Assembly: GCA_902778625.1 (NCBI GenBank)
Contig: CACYYM010000010.1
Location: 124,001-188,000, forward strand
DNA: 64,000 nucleotides
Reading direction: 5' to 3'
From: an uncultured Bacteroidales bacterium
Lineage (GTDB): Bacteria > Bacteroidota > Bacteroidia > Bacteroidales > Bacteroidaceae
Shown here one piece after another: positions 17,704-24,955 of this stretch. The notes beneath the pieces are model-generated. The model saw only the letters and a list, made by a program, of their open reading frames with translations. It did no database searches and was not told where the DNA came from. Positions within the stretch are counted from its first letter, which is position 1; each line of letters starts with the position of its first letter. Both the position numbers and the translations under genes were made by a program.

Positions 17704-17741
17704 AACTCCCTCATCTCTTGCAGGTGAGGGAGTTTTTTTTT
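17704..17741 (+). terminator. Rho-independent terminator of the HU-like gene
   Basis: Stem AACTCCCTCA/TGAGGGAGTT with an uninterrupted run of about 10 T. The T run passes straight into the next gene's -7 box. Confidence 0.92.
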
Positions 17742-17749
17742 TATCTTTG
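17742..17749 (+). promoter_or_regulatory. -7 promoter box TATCTTTG for the gene at 17779
   Basis: TATCTTTG lies 30 nt upstream of the ATG at 17779. It begins at the last T of the preceding terminator, so terminator and promoter are nested. Confidence 0.75.
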
Positions 17750-17778
17750 CAGAGCAAAACGCTTAACCCTTAAAACTT

Positions 17779-18630
17779 ATGAAGACAAGAGTATTATTTG
17801 CATGGTTGCTTTGTGCAACATGCCTGTCCGCACAGGCACAGACAGAAGAGCAGGAATACCATCCGTTTGCAGAAGAGGGGAAGAATTGGATGACTAAAGT
17901 CGGCGGGGAATATTATAATCAATTCTACGGCTATTTCATAGGTGATACAATAATTGAAGGCAAGGTATGGCAAAAAGTATATACGGAACAAATCAGACAC
18001 GGATTAAAGCCAGCATACTACGCGGCAGTTCGTGACGAAGGGAAAAAGGTCTATGCCATTGCCAAAGGAAGCAGCAGACCACGCTTGCTCTATGATTTCA
18101 GCCTGAAAGAATGGGATATTGTCAGGTGCGGAGTGGAAGGCAGTGCCTTTGGCTGTCTGAGGGAAAAGGATGAGCCGATGGACTCGCTGCTTGGATTTCC
18201 CTTCGTTGCTGTCTTGGAGGTGAATCGCATAGACACGGTTAGGCTACGAGACGGTTCAGAACGTAGGCGTTTCACTCTCACCTTATGGTCTTCTCCTGGC
18301 AAAGACATTCCACTTGCTCCCCCTATCGTCTGGATAGAAGGGCTTGGCTCTGGTGCAGGACCTTTTTGTCCTTGGATGCCTCAGCCACCACTCATACCTA
18401 AGCCTAACGCGGAATACCGAGTGTATTATACTTATTGGCACAATGATAATTCCTCCCCTTCCATAGCCGATTACGATGATTTCTATGACTTGGAATCATC
18501 AACAGCGGTCAACAGCCCACAGCAGTCCCCAAGGAACGACGCCCTTTATGACATAGAAGGACGTGCTCTTCCCAAGAAACCGACAAATGGCATTTACATC
18601 GAAAACGGAAAGAAGAAGCTCCAACCATAG
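17779..18630 (+). CDS. Secreted hypothetical protein with short C-terminal tail motif
   Basis: 283 aa. Signal peptide MKTRVLFAWLLCATCLSAQA. I do not recognise the body (YYNQFYGYFIGDTIIEGKVW, WIEGLGSGAGPFCPWMP). The pattern of a measured quantity with units of conversion resembles small uncharacterised Prevotella exported proteins. The C-terminus LYDIEGRALPKKPTNGIYIE followed by NGKKKLQP matches the GR...GIxIxNGKK tail seen on several secreted proteins in this window and common in Prevotella, which may be a sorting or anchoring signal. It has its own promoter and terminator. The role is unknown. Confidence 0.8.
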   Translation: MKTRVLFAWLLCATCLSAQAQTEEQEYHPFAEEGKNWMTKVGGEYYNQFYGYFIGDTIIEGKVWQKVYTEQIRHGLKPAYYAAVRDEGKKVYAIAKGSSRPRLLYDFSLKEWDIVRCGVEGSAFGCLREKDEPMDSLLGFPFVAVLEVNRIDTVRLRDGSERRRFTLTLWSSPGKDIPLAPPIVWIEGLGSGAGPFCPWMPQPPLIPKPNAEYRVYYTYWHNDNSSPSIADYDDFYDLESSTAVNSPQQSPRNDALYDIEGRALPKKPTNGIYIENGKKKLQP

Positions 18631-18641
18631 ATGAAACAACA

Positions 18642-18671
18642 AAAGGCGGCAGATTTGCCGCCTTTGTTGTT
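18642..18671 (+). terminator. Terminator after the secreted hypothetical
   Basis: Stem AAAGGCGGC/GCCGCCTTT with a 6-nt loop, followed by GTTGTTAT. Confidence 0.75.
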
Positions 18672-18687
18672 ATCCTGTCGCTAATAG

Positions 18688-18755
18688 TTGAAAAGGTGAA
18701 AAAGTAAAAAGGTGAAAAGGTTTTTCAATTTTTCAATGTTTCAATTTTTAAACTT
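18688..18755 (+). repeat. Degenerate 8-9 nt tandem words
   Basis: GTGAAAAG-type words, then TTTCAATT-type words, fill the gap between the convergent genes. No gene is visible. Confidence 0.55.
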
Positions 18756-19868
18756 TTATACCTTCAGGAAGACCTTTTTCCTGTAGAGGAAATACAGGAA
18801 GAGCCAACAGACGGCAATGTACGCCACCTGCGTGAAGAAGGCCTGCGAGTTCTCGGGCATGAACTTAATGAGGCCGCTGAAGAGCTTCTCGGAGGTGTAG
18901 GAGAAACGGATGAAGCGCTGCGCCAGGTAGATGGTGATGGAGTTCATGCCGATGACCGTGAAGAAGAGTGTCCACTTGCGCCACTGCAAAACATCTATTA
19001 TATAATAGAAGAGGGCAAACATCAGGACGGAATAGGCGCCGACAACCAGCACAAACGAGCTCGTCCACATCTTCTTGTTGATGGGGAACACTTCATTCCA
19101 AAGCAGACCGACGACGAGCAAAATGATGCCGCCAAGTACCATCCACAACACCTTCTTGCCAGGTGTCAGGCCCTCGCGCTTCGACTTCACCAGCTCGCCC
19201 GTAAACATGCCAAGCAGGGCTGTGCCTATAGCGGGTATGACGCTCAAGATGCCTTCGGGGTCGATGTTGCCGTAGTAGATGCGTCCGGGCAGAAGAATGC
19301 GGTCCACATAGCCGACAAAGCTGCCTTGAGCACTGAAGATGTCTTCTCCATTTCCATCAGGAGCGGGTATGAAGCCAGCCACAAGCCAGTAGCCGACAAG
19401 CAAGAGGGCTGTTATTCCCACGCGGGTCTTCCATCCGGTATGGATGTAGATGAGGGCTGCAAACATCCAAGCCAAGCCGATCCGACCGAGGACACTTGCA
19501 TAGCGAAGTGTCTCGAAGTCGAAGTCGAGCAAGCCGTTATAGACGACTCCCAGGAAGACAAGCATCAGGCCGCGCACAATGATTTTCCTGTGGATCTGCC
19601 AAGATGTCCTTCCATTTGCCCGTTGCTTTGCCAAAGAGAATGGGAAGGAAATGCCTGCGAGCCAAAGAAACAGGGGGAAGATGGTGTCGTGGTGGCGAAG
19701 TCCGTGCCACTCGACATGGTCCATCTGCTCGGCAATGGCCTGTGTAAATGAACAAGGGAACCACTCGGCAAGTGCCACGAGAAGTGCTGCACCGCCCATA
19801 ATAAACAGCATATCGAAGCCTCGAAGGGCATCAATGGACATCAATCTGTCCGATTTGGCATCTTTCAT
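18756..19868 (-). CDS. DUF5009 / HGSNAT-like (NagX) integral membrane acyltransferase
   Basis: 370 aa, about 10 predicted membrane segments. The N-terminus (RLMSIDALRGFDMLFIMGGA) and the His-bearing stretch HVEWHGLRHHDTIFPLFLWLAG are characteristic of the heparan-alpha-glucosaminide N-acetyltransferase/NagX (DUF5009) family. In eukaryotic HGSNAT a luminal His receives the acetyl group; here His73, His78 or His79 could serve. Bacterial members are annotated as N-acetylglucosamine-related transporters or acetyltransferases without firm biochemistry. It is last in a minus-strand set with the nucleoside kinase (52 nt gap filled by heptamers) and sirtuin, probably co-transcribed. Confidence 0.85.
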   Translation of the reverse strand: MKDAKSDRLMSIDALRGFDMLFIMGGAALLVALAEWFPCSFTQAIAEQMDHVEWHGLRHHDTIFPLFLWLAGISFPFSLAKQRANGRTSWQIHRKIIVRGLMLVFLGVVYNGLLDFDFETLRYASVLGRIGLAWMFAALIYIHTGWKTRVGITALLLVGYWLVAGFIPAPDGNGEDIFSAQGSFVGYVDRILLPGRIYYGNIDPEGILSVIPAIGTALLGMFTGELVKSKREGLTPGKKVLWMVLGGIILLVVGLLWNEVFPINKKMWTSSFVLVVGAYSVLMFALFYYIIDVLQWRKWTLFFTVIGMNSITIYLAQRFIRFSYTSEKLFSGLIKFMPENSQAFFTQVAYIAVCWLFLYFLYRKKVFLKV

Positions 19869-19920
19869 TTTGAATTTTGAATTTATAAATTTTGAATTTT
19901 GAATTTATTAATTTGAATTT
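19869..19920 (+). repeat. Heptamer tandem repeat (TTTTGAA type)
   Basis: The operon-internal gap is made almost entirely of 7-nt TTTTGAA/ATTTTGA words. No promoter is seen. Confidence 0.65.
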
Positions 19921-21579
19921 CTAGTATTTGAACGAGCTTCCTCCGGCAAACTCCCTCAGCAGGCTTGAAGGCGGCACCTGGTCGCCCGGGATGCCCCGGA
20001 AGTAAGCCAGGAACTTGCGGAGGCGGCTTGCCTCGGCATACTCGATGGCCCGTTCAGGCACTTGCTCCAGGATAGGCATCACCTGGTCGCGAATCACGCC
20101 AAGCTCATAGAGCAAAGCACTGTTGAAGGTCGCGTCGGCAAAGCCCTGGAAGGGGAAAATCCACTTCTCCTCGCCAGAACTGACACTTGGAGCGCGCTTG
20201 ATGGTCTCCACGGCCGAGAAGCCGCGATGCTTGTAGTCGCGAAGGATGCGGCGAAGCAGGCGGATATCGGCTGTCGGGATGTGGTTGTGGTCATCGAGCT
20301 GAATGGTTGTCAGTGTCGAGACATAGATGCGATATTTCTTCTCGTCGGGTATCTGCTGTGTCAAGATGGGGTTAAGAGCATGGTTCCCTTCAAGGATGAT
20401 GACATCATCGGGACCTATCTTGAGCTTCCTTCCCTCGAAAACTCGCTCGCCCCGCTTGAAGTCATAGCGCGGCAGCTCCACCTCTTCGCCATTCAGCAAC
20501 TCATTCATCTGCTTGTTGAAGAATGTAGTATCTACAGCTCCGATACACTCGAAGTCATACTCGCCATTGGCATCCTTGGGTGTATCAACGCGGTTGACGA
20601 AGTAGTCATCGGTGCTGATGGTATGAGGCCTCAAGCCACAAGCCATCACGAGGACTGCCAGTCGCTTGGCCGTTGTTGTCTTGCCGCTACTGCTCGGCCC
20701 TGCAAGCAAGACAATACGAGCATGCCGGTTCGCTATCTCGTCAGCAATGTCGCTGAGCTTCTTCGACTGCAAAGCCTCGCTGACATTAATGAGGTCGGTG
20801 GCATGACCCTCTTGGATGGCATGATTCAGTTCGCCAACCGTCTGCACGCCAAGGATTTCTTGCCATCTGTGGTGTTCCCTGATAACATCGAACATCTTCT
20901 TGTTCTGCGCCATTATCTCTTCCAATTGCGAGGGGTTCTTCTTGGAAGGAGCACAAATCAACATGCCGTTGTAGAACTTGATGAGGTCGAAGAGATGCAC
21001 CTGACTGGTGCGAGTCAGCAGGCAACTATAGAAATAATCGACGGTATTACCTAACTTATAATAATAGGTGTATAGCTCGTCCTGACTCTCCAGCAGCTGC
21101 ACTTTGCTCTTCATGCCTCGCTTCTCGAACATCTCGATGGCCTCTTCGATGGGGCATTGAATGCGATGGATAGGCATATCGGCATCGATAATCTCTTGCA
21201 TGCGCTGCTTGATGCGAAGCACATCCTCTTCCTCAACAGGACGCCCTATGCGCAGTTCGCAGTAATAGCCTCTGCAGACAGAACCGCCAATAAGCAGTTG
21301 CGCATCGGGATAAGTGTCCTCAACTGCTTTTGCCAAAATGAAGAAAAGCGTTCGGGTATAAGTGCGCATACCACTTTCATCAGAAAGGGAAAGGAACTCC
21401 ACATCCTTATTATTATAAAAGCGGTAGTTCATGCCCTGCACCTTATTGTTGACGCGAGCCGCCACAGGACCAAATTCCATCTGGAAGTCCGCTTTGGCAA
21501 AGGCTTCATAAAGATTGCTGCCAAAAGGAATGCTTATCCTCTTGCCAGTATTGCGGCAACGAATTCTAAGCTCACTCAT
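19921..21579 (-). CDS. Nucleoside (uridine-type) kinase with N-terminal TGS-like domain
   Basis: 552 aa. Residues 1-60 resemble a TGS domain, about 60-240 a threonyl-tRNA-synthetase-like second domain (HRIQCPIEEAIEMFEKRGMK). The C-terminal half is a P-loop kinase of the uridine kinase/phosphoribulokinase superfamily with Walker A GPSSSGKTTTAKRL near residue 293 and DDYFVNRVDTP as the expected substrate/magnesium region. Such fusions are common in Bacteroidetes and are annotated as nucleoside kinases; substrate unproven. Its start lies 24 nt after the sirtuin stop with heptamer repeats between. Confidence 0.88.
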   Translation of the reverse strand: MSELRIRCRNTGKRISIPFGSNLYEAFAKADFQMEFGPVAARVNNKVQGMNYRFYNNKDVEFLSLSDESGMRTYTRTLFFILAKAVEDTYPDAQLLIGGSVCRGYYCELRIGRPVEEEDVLRIKQRMQEIIDADMPIHRIQCPIEEAIEMFEKRGMKSKVQLLESQDELYTYYYKLGNTVDYFYSCLLTRTSQVHLFDLIKFYNGMLICAPSKKNPSQLEEIMAQNKKMFDVIREHHRWQEILGVQTVGELNHAIQEGHATDLINVSEALQSKKLSDIADEIANRHARIVLLAGPSSSGKTTTAKRLAVLVMACGLRPHTISTDDYFVNRVDTPKDANGEYDFECIGAVDTTFFNKQMNELLNGEEVELPRYDFKRGERVFEGRKLKIGPDDVIILEGNHALNPILTQQIPDEKKYRIYVSTLTTIQLDDHNHIPTADIRLLRRILRDYKHRGFSAVETIKRAPSVSSGEEKWIFPFQGFADATFNSALLYELGVIRDQVMPILEQVPERAIEYAEASRLRKFLAYFRGIPGDQVPPSSLLREFAGGSSFKY

Positions 21580-21580
21580 C

Positions 21581-21615
21581 TTTCAATTTTCAATTATCAA
21601 TTGTCAATTATCAAT
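21581..21615 (+). repeat. Heptamer tandem repeat (NNTCAAT)x5
   Basis: Five exact 7-nt steps (TTTCAAT twice, TATCAAT, TGTCAAT, TATCAAT). The sirtuin stop codon (complement at 21604-21606) and its last two sense codons are made from this repeat. Confidence 0.8.
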
Positions 21616-22299
21616 TAAAGAAAGCAACTCTTTCATTCCCTCGCTTGCGCCCTTCATGATATGGCGAACTGGTACATCGCTGTTCCAGGCGACGGGCTTC
21701 GGGTCGATGAGGTAGATGGGTGTGCCTGGGCGGACACAGCGCGTCAGTCCTGCAGCAGGATAGACATTGAGACTTGTTCCAATGACTATCATCATGTCTG
21801 CCTTTGCACATTCCTCGACAGCTTTGTCTATCTCAGGTACAGCCTCGCCAAACCAAACAATGAAGGGCCGTAGCTGACTGCCATCATCGGCCAAGTCGCC
21901 AATCTTCACTTCGAGATGGTCCTTGTCGAGCGTCTTGATATATCGCGGGTCATTAGGAGACCAACTGCTCGTCACCTTCATCAGCTCGCCATGCAGATGA
22001 ATGACATAGCTGCTGCCAGCCCGCTCATGGAGGTCATCCACATTCTGTGTCACAACCGTCACAGCATGCTCTTCTTCAAGCTTTGCCACAAGCTCGTGTC
22101 CAAGGCAAGGCTTCACATCGAGCAACTGCTTGCGCCGTGCATTATAGAACTCCGTCACGAGCTTCGGGTCGCGAGCCCAGCCTTCTGGCGTCGCGACATC
22201 CTCCACATTGTACTGTTCCCAAAGACCGCCACTATCGCGAAAGGTACTGATGCCACTTTCGGCGCTCATACCCGCTCCTGTCAAGACAACAATTCGCAT
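21604..22299 (-). CDS. cobB: NAD-dependent protein deacylase, sirtuin (CobB-like, class III)
   Basis: 231 aa, start at MRIVVLTGAGMSAESGISTF. The frame is open upstream to 22395, but the -7 box at 22328-22335 rules that out. NAD-binding GAGMSAESGISTFR at 8-21, TQNVDDLHERAG at 84-95 and the catalytic His103 in HLHGE are present. No zinc-binding cysteines follow, so this is a zinc-free sirtuin. Tyr52 and Arg55 in FYNARR match the YxxR pair of class III enzymes (SIRT5, E. coli CobB) that favours succinyl- and malonyl-lysine, so desuccinylase activity is a reasonable inference. It heads the probable operon with the nucleoside kinase and DUF5009 genes. Confidence 0.92.
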   Translation of the reverse strand: MRIVVLTGAGMSAESGISTFRDSGGLWEQYNVEDVATPEGWARDPKLVTEFYNARRKQLLDVKPCLGHELVAKLEEEHAVTVVTQNVDDLHERAGSSYVIHLHGELMKVTSSWSPNDPRYIKTLDKDHLEVKIGDLADDGSQLRPFIVWFGEAVPEIDKAVEECAKADMMIVIGTSLNVYPAAGLTRCVRPGTPIYLIDPKPVAWNSDVPVRHIMKGASEGMKELLSLIDN

Positions 22300-22327
22300 A
22301 TTTGCCCCTTTTTTGGTTAAAGATACG

Positions 22328-22335
22328 CAAATATA
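22328..22335 (-). promoter_or_regulatory. -7 promoter box TATATTTG for the sirtuin operon
   Basis: Minus-strand TATATTTG lies 28 nt upstream of the sirtuin ATG at 22299, divergent from the FKBP promoter. Confidence 0.7.
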
Positions 22336-22379
22336 GTAAAAAAAACGATGCGATAGCACGAAGAGTGAAGAAAAAAGTG

Positions 22380-22387
22380 TATTTTTG
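22380..22387 (+). promoter_or_regulatory. -7 promoter box TATTTTTG for the FKBP operon
   Basis: TATTTTTG lies 29 nt upstream of the first FKBP start, about 45 nt from the divergent sirtuin box. Confidence 0.65.
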
Positions 22388-22416
22388 CGGCGCATTTAAT
22401 ATAACATATCGTTTAT

Positions 22417-23001
22417 ATGGACAAAATAAGCTATGCTCTGGGACTTGGAATCGGCCAACAGATTAGGAGCATGAACATTGAGAACTTCAGCATCGAGGAC
22501 TTTGCAAAAAGCATCACGGACGTGATGGAAGGTAAGGAGACTGCTTTCTCTGCCCGCGAGGCACAGATCATGCTGCAAGAGTATTTCACAAAGAAGCAGA
22601 AGGAAGAGGCTCAGGCACACATTGCTGAGGGCAAGGCTTACCTCGACACAAATGCCAAGAAAGCTGGCGTGACCGTTACAAAGAGCGGCTTGCAGTATGA
22701 GGTATTGCAGGAAGGAACAGGCAAGAGCCCGAAGGCTACCGACACCGTTCGCTGCCATTATGAGGGGCGCCTGCTCGACGGCACCATCTTCGATAGCAGC
22801 TACAAGCGTGGCGAGCCTGCCGACTTCGGCCTCAATCAAGTCATCCCTGGCTGGACGGAAGGCGTGCAGCTGATGAAGGAAGGCGCGAAGTTCCGCTTCA
22901 CCATCCCCTACCTGCTGGCTTATGGAGAGCAGGGCGCAGGAGCAAGCATTCCGCCTTTCAGCACACTCATCTTCGACGTGGAACTCATCAAAGTGCTTTG
23001 A
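22417..23001 (+). CDS. FKBP-type peptidyl-prolyl isomerase, cytosolic
   Basis: 194 aa with no signal peptide. Residues 1-80 form the helical FKBP_N dimerisation part (ISYALGLGIGQQIRSMNIEN). The C-terminal FKBP domain carries VRCHYEGRLLDGTIFDSSYKRG, VIPGWTEGVQLM and IPYLLAYGEQGAG, with the tyrosine, phenylalanine and aspartate residues of the active site. It catalyses cis-trans proline isomerisation and helps protein folding in the cytosol. First of three consecutive FKBP genes. Confidence 0.93.
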   Translation: MDKISYALGLGIGQQIRSMNIENFSIEDFAKSITDVMEGKETAFSAREAQIMLQEYFTKKQKEEAQAHIAEGKAYLDTNAKKAGVTVTKSGLQYEVLQEGTGKSPKATDTVRCHYEGRLLDGTIFDSSYKRGEPADFGLNQVIPGWTEGVQLMKEGAKFRFTIPYLLAYGEQGAGASIPPFSTLIFDVELIKVL

Positions 23002-23047
23002 CAAATTCAAAATTCAAAATAACTAAATTCATAATTAAACAAACAAC

Positions 23048-23917
23048 ATGAAAAAGTTTTCAATTCTCGCAGCCATTGCAGTGGCTGCAATCATGGGTAG
23101 CTGCACAAATGGCACTCCCAAAGCTGACCTTAAGAGTGACCTTGACACACTGAGCTATGCTTTCGGTATCGCACAGACTCAGGGCCTCAAGGAGTACCTG
23201 ACAATGCGCATGGACGTCGACACAACCTACATCGACGAGTTCATCAAGGGCTTGAACGAAGCTGCAAACGCTGGCGACAACAAGAAGAAGGCTGCTTACT
23301 ATGCAGGCTTGCAGATTGGCCAGCAAATCAGTCAGCAAATGATTAAAGGCATCAACTATGAAATCTTCGGCGAAGACAGCACACAGACCATCAGCCTGAA
23401 GAACTTCATGGCTGGCTTCATCTCTGGCACCACAGGCAAGAACGCCCTCATGACCATCGACGAGGCTTCTGCTACCGCTCAGTCTATGATGCAAACCGTC
23501 AAGGCTCGCGTGATGGAAGAGAAGTATGGTGATTGGAAGAAGGAGTGCGAGGACTACATGGCCAAGATTGCCAAGAAGGAAGGCATCAAGGAACTTGGTG
23601 ACGGCATCTACTACGAAGTGCTCACCGAAGGCAACGGTCCCGTTCCTGCCGACACTTGCCGCGTTAGCGTCAACTACGAGGGCAAGCTCCTCAACGACAC
23701 CATCTTCGACAGCTCCTACGAGCGCAAAGAGCCTGCCAAGTTCATGGTTAAGCAGGTTATTCCCGGATGGCAGAAGGCTCTGACCAACATGCCCGTCGGC
23801 TCAACCTGGATGGTTTACATTCCTCAGGAGCAGGCTTATGGCGAACGCGATGGCGGCAAGATTCCTCCCTTCTCCTGCCTCATCTTTAAGATTGAAATGC
23901 TCGGCATTGAGAAGTAA
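23048..23917 (+). CDS. FKBP-type peptidyl-prolyl isomerase, lipoprotein
   Basis: 289 aa. Signal II sequence MKKFSILAAIAVAAIMGSCT with lipobox MGSC (Cys19), so it should be lipid anchored on the periplasmic side or the surface. A long FKBP_N helical part (25-165) is followed by the FKBP fold (VSVNYEGKLLNDTIFDSSYE, VIPGWQKALTNM, IPQEQAYGERDGG). It follows the cytosolic FKBP by 46 nt (heptamer-type AAATTCA words) and precedes the third by 6 nt. Likely a periplasmic chaperone for envelope proteins. Confidence 0.93.
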   Translation: MKKFSILAAIAVAAIMGSCTNGTPKADLKSDLDTLSYAFGIAQTQGLKEYLTMRMDVDTTYIDEFIKGLNEAANAGDNKKKAAYYAGLQIGQQISQQMIKGINYEIFGEDSTQTISLKNFMAGFISGTTGKNALMTIDEASATAQSMMQTVKARVMEEKYGDWKKECEDYMAKIAKKEGIKELGDGIYYEVLTEGNGPVPADTCRVSVNYEGKLLNDTIFDSSYERKEPAKFMVKQVIPGWQKALTNMPVGSTWMVYIPQEQAYGERDGGKIPPFSCLIFKIEMLGIEK

Positions 23918-23923
23918 GACGAC

Positions 23924-24832
23924 ATGAAAAAGCTTATCCTGTTTGCACTCTGCGCCTGCATCACGCTGGGCGCAGGTGCTGCCAAAAAGAATACTGGCAA
24001 AAAGAAAAAGGGCAAGGAACCTGTCGAGGTAGTCGATACACTTTGCGTCGATACCTTCAGCTACTTCTTTGGCCGCGCCAACTCCAACGGACTGAAGGGC
24101 TATCTGGCACAGCGCATGGGCATCGATACAACCTTCATTGCCGACTTCCTGAAAGGCTTCGAGCAGAAAGAACTCACTGCGGCCGACAAAAAGGAGAAGG
24201 CTCGCCTGGCTGGCATCGAGATTCGTCAGCAGGTGGAGAGTCAGGTCTATCCCAACGCCTCAAAGCAGGTGAACGACAGCACCGACATCCTGAACAAGGC
24301 TCTCTTCATAAAAGGTTTCCGCGAGGGCTTCGAAGGCACGAACAACGCCGTTTCGATGGACAGCACTCAGAAACTTGTCAAGAAGCAGATGGAGTACTAT
24401 CACAAAGTCAACATGGAGAAGAAGTACGGCGCAAACCGCATTGCTGGTGAGGAATTCCTCAAGGCCAATGCCAAGAAGGACAGCATCAAAGTCACTCCCA
24501 GCGGCTTGCAGTACAAGGTGCTGACACAGGGCACTGGCGAGATTCCAACGAAGGAAGCCAAAGTAAAGGTTAACTACGAAGGCCACCTCATCGATGGTAC
24601 CGAGTTCGACAGCTCTTACAAGCGCAACAAGCCCGTCAGCTTCCCCGTCAGCGGTGTTATCCCAGGTTGGACAGAAGCACTCTGCATGATGCCCGTCGGC
24701 AGCAAGTGGATGCTCTATGTTCCACAGGAGCTCGCATACAAGGACCGCGAACAGGCCAAGATTCCTCCTTTCTCCTGCCTCATCTTCACCGTTGAGCTGC
24801 TGGAGATTGAAAAAGACGCAACGAAAAAGTAG
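23924..24832 (+). CDS. FKBP-type peptidyl-prolyl isomerase, exported
   Basis: 302 aa. N-terminal signal MKKLILFALCACITLGAGAA followed by a lysine-rich stretch KKNTGKKKKGKE. FKBP_N part about 45-170, FKBP domain with VKVNYEGHLIDGTEFDSSYK, VIPGWTEALCMM and VPQELAYKDREQ. There is no clear lipobox at the cleavage site, so a soluble periplasmic form is likely. It starts 6 nt after the preceding FKBP. The TAG stop (24830-24832) is the first three bases of the palindrome array that follows. Confidence 0.92.
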   Translation: MKKLILFALCACITLGAGAAKKNTGKKKKGKEPVEVVDTLCVDTFSYFFGRANSNGLKGYLAQRMGIDTTFIADFLKGFEQKELTAADKKEKARLAGIEIRQQVESQVYPNASKQVNDSTDILNKALFIKGFREGFEGTNNAVSMDSTQKLVKKQMEYYHKVNMEKKYGANRIAGEEFLKANAKKDSIKVTPSGLQYKVLTQGTGEIPTKEAKVKVNYEGHLIDGTEFDSSYKRNKPVSFPVSGVIPGWTEALCMMPVGSKWMLYVPQELAYKDREQAKIPPFSCLIFTVELLEIEKDATKK

Positions 24833-24910
24833 CCACAGCTAGTTGGCCAACTAGGCACGTCTAGTTTGCGAATTAGGCACGCCTAGTTTGGCAATTAGCC
24901 ACGGCTAGTT
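24830..24910 (+). repeat. 22-nt-phased palindrome array (TAGSCACRSCTA)
   Basis: Four 12-nt units start at 24830, 24852, 24874 and 24896: TAGCCACAGCTA, TAGGCACGTCTA, TAGGCACGCCTA and TAGCCACGGCTA. The pitch is exactly 22 nt. The 10-nt spacers are themselves palindromic or nearly so (GTTGGCCAAC, GTTTGCGAAT, GTTTGGCAAT; GTTTCGAAAC after the last), giving alternating palindromes every 11 nt. The first unit overlaps the stop codon of the upstream FKBP gene. Paired changes (C..G, G..C) keep the stems, as compensatory substitution would. Confidence 0.88.
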
Positions 24911-24955
24911 TCGAAACGCCACCGCATAAGATTATCAACCACTAAAACTGACAAT

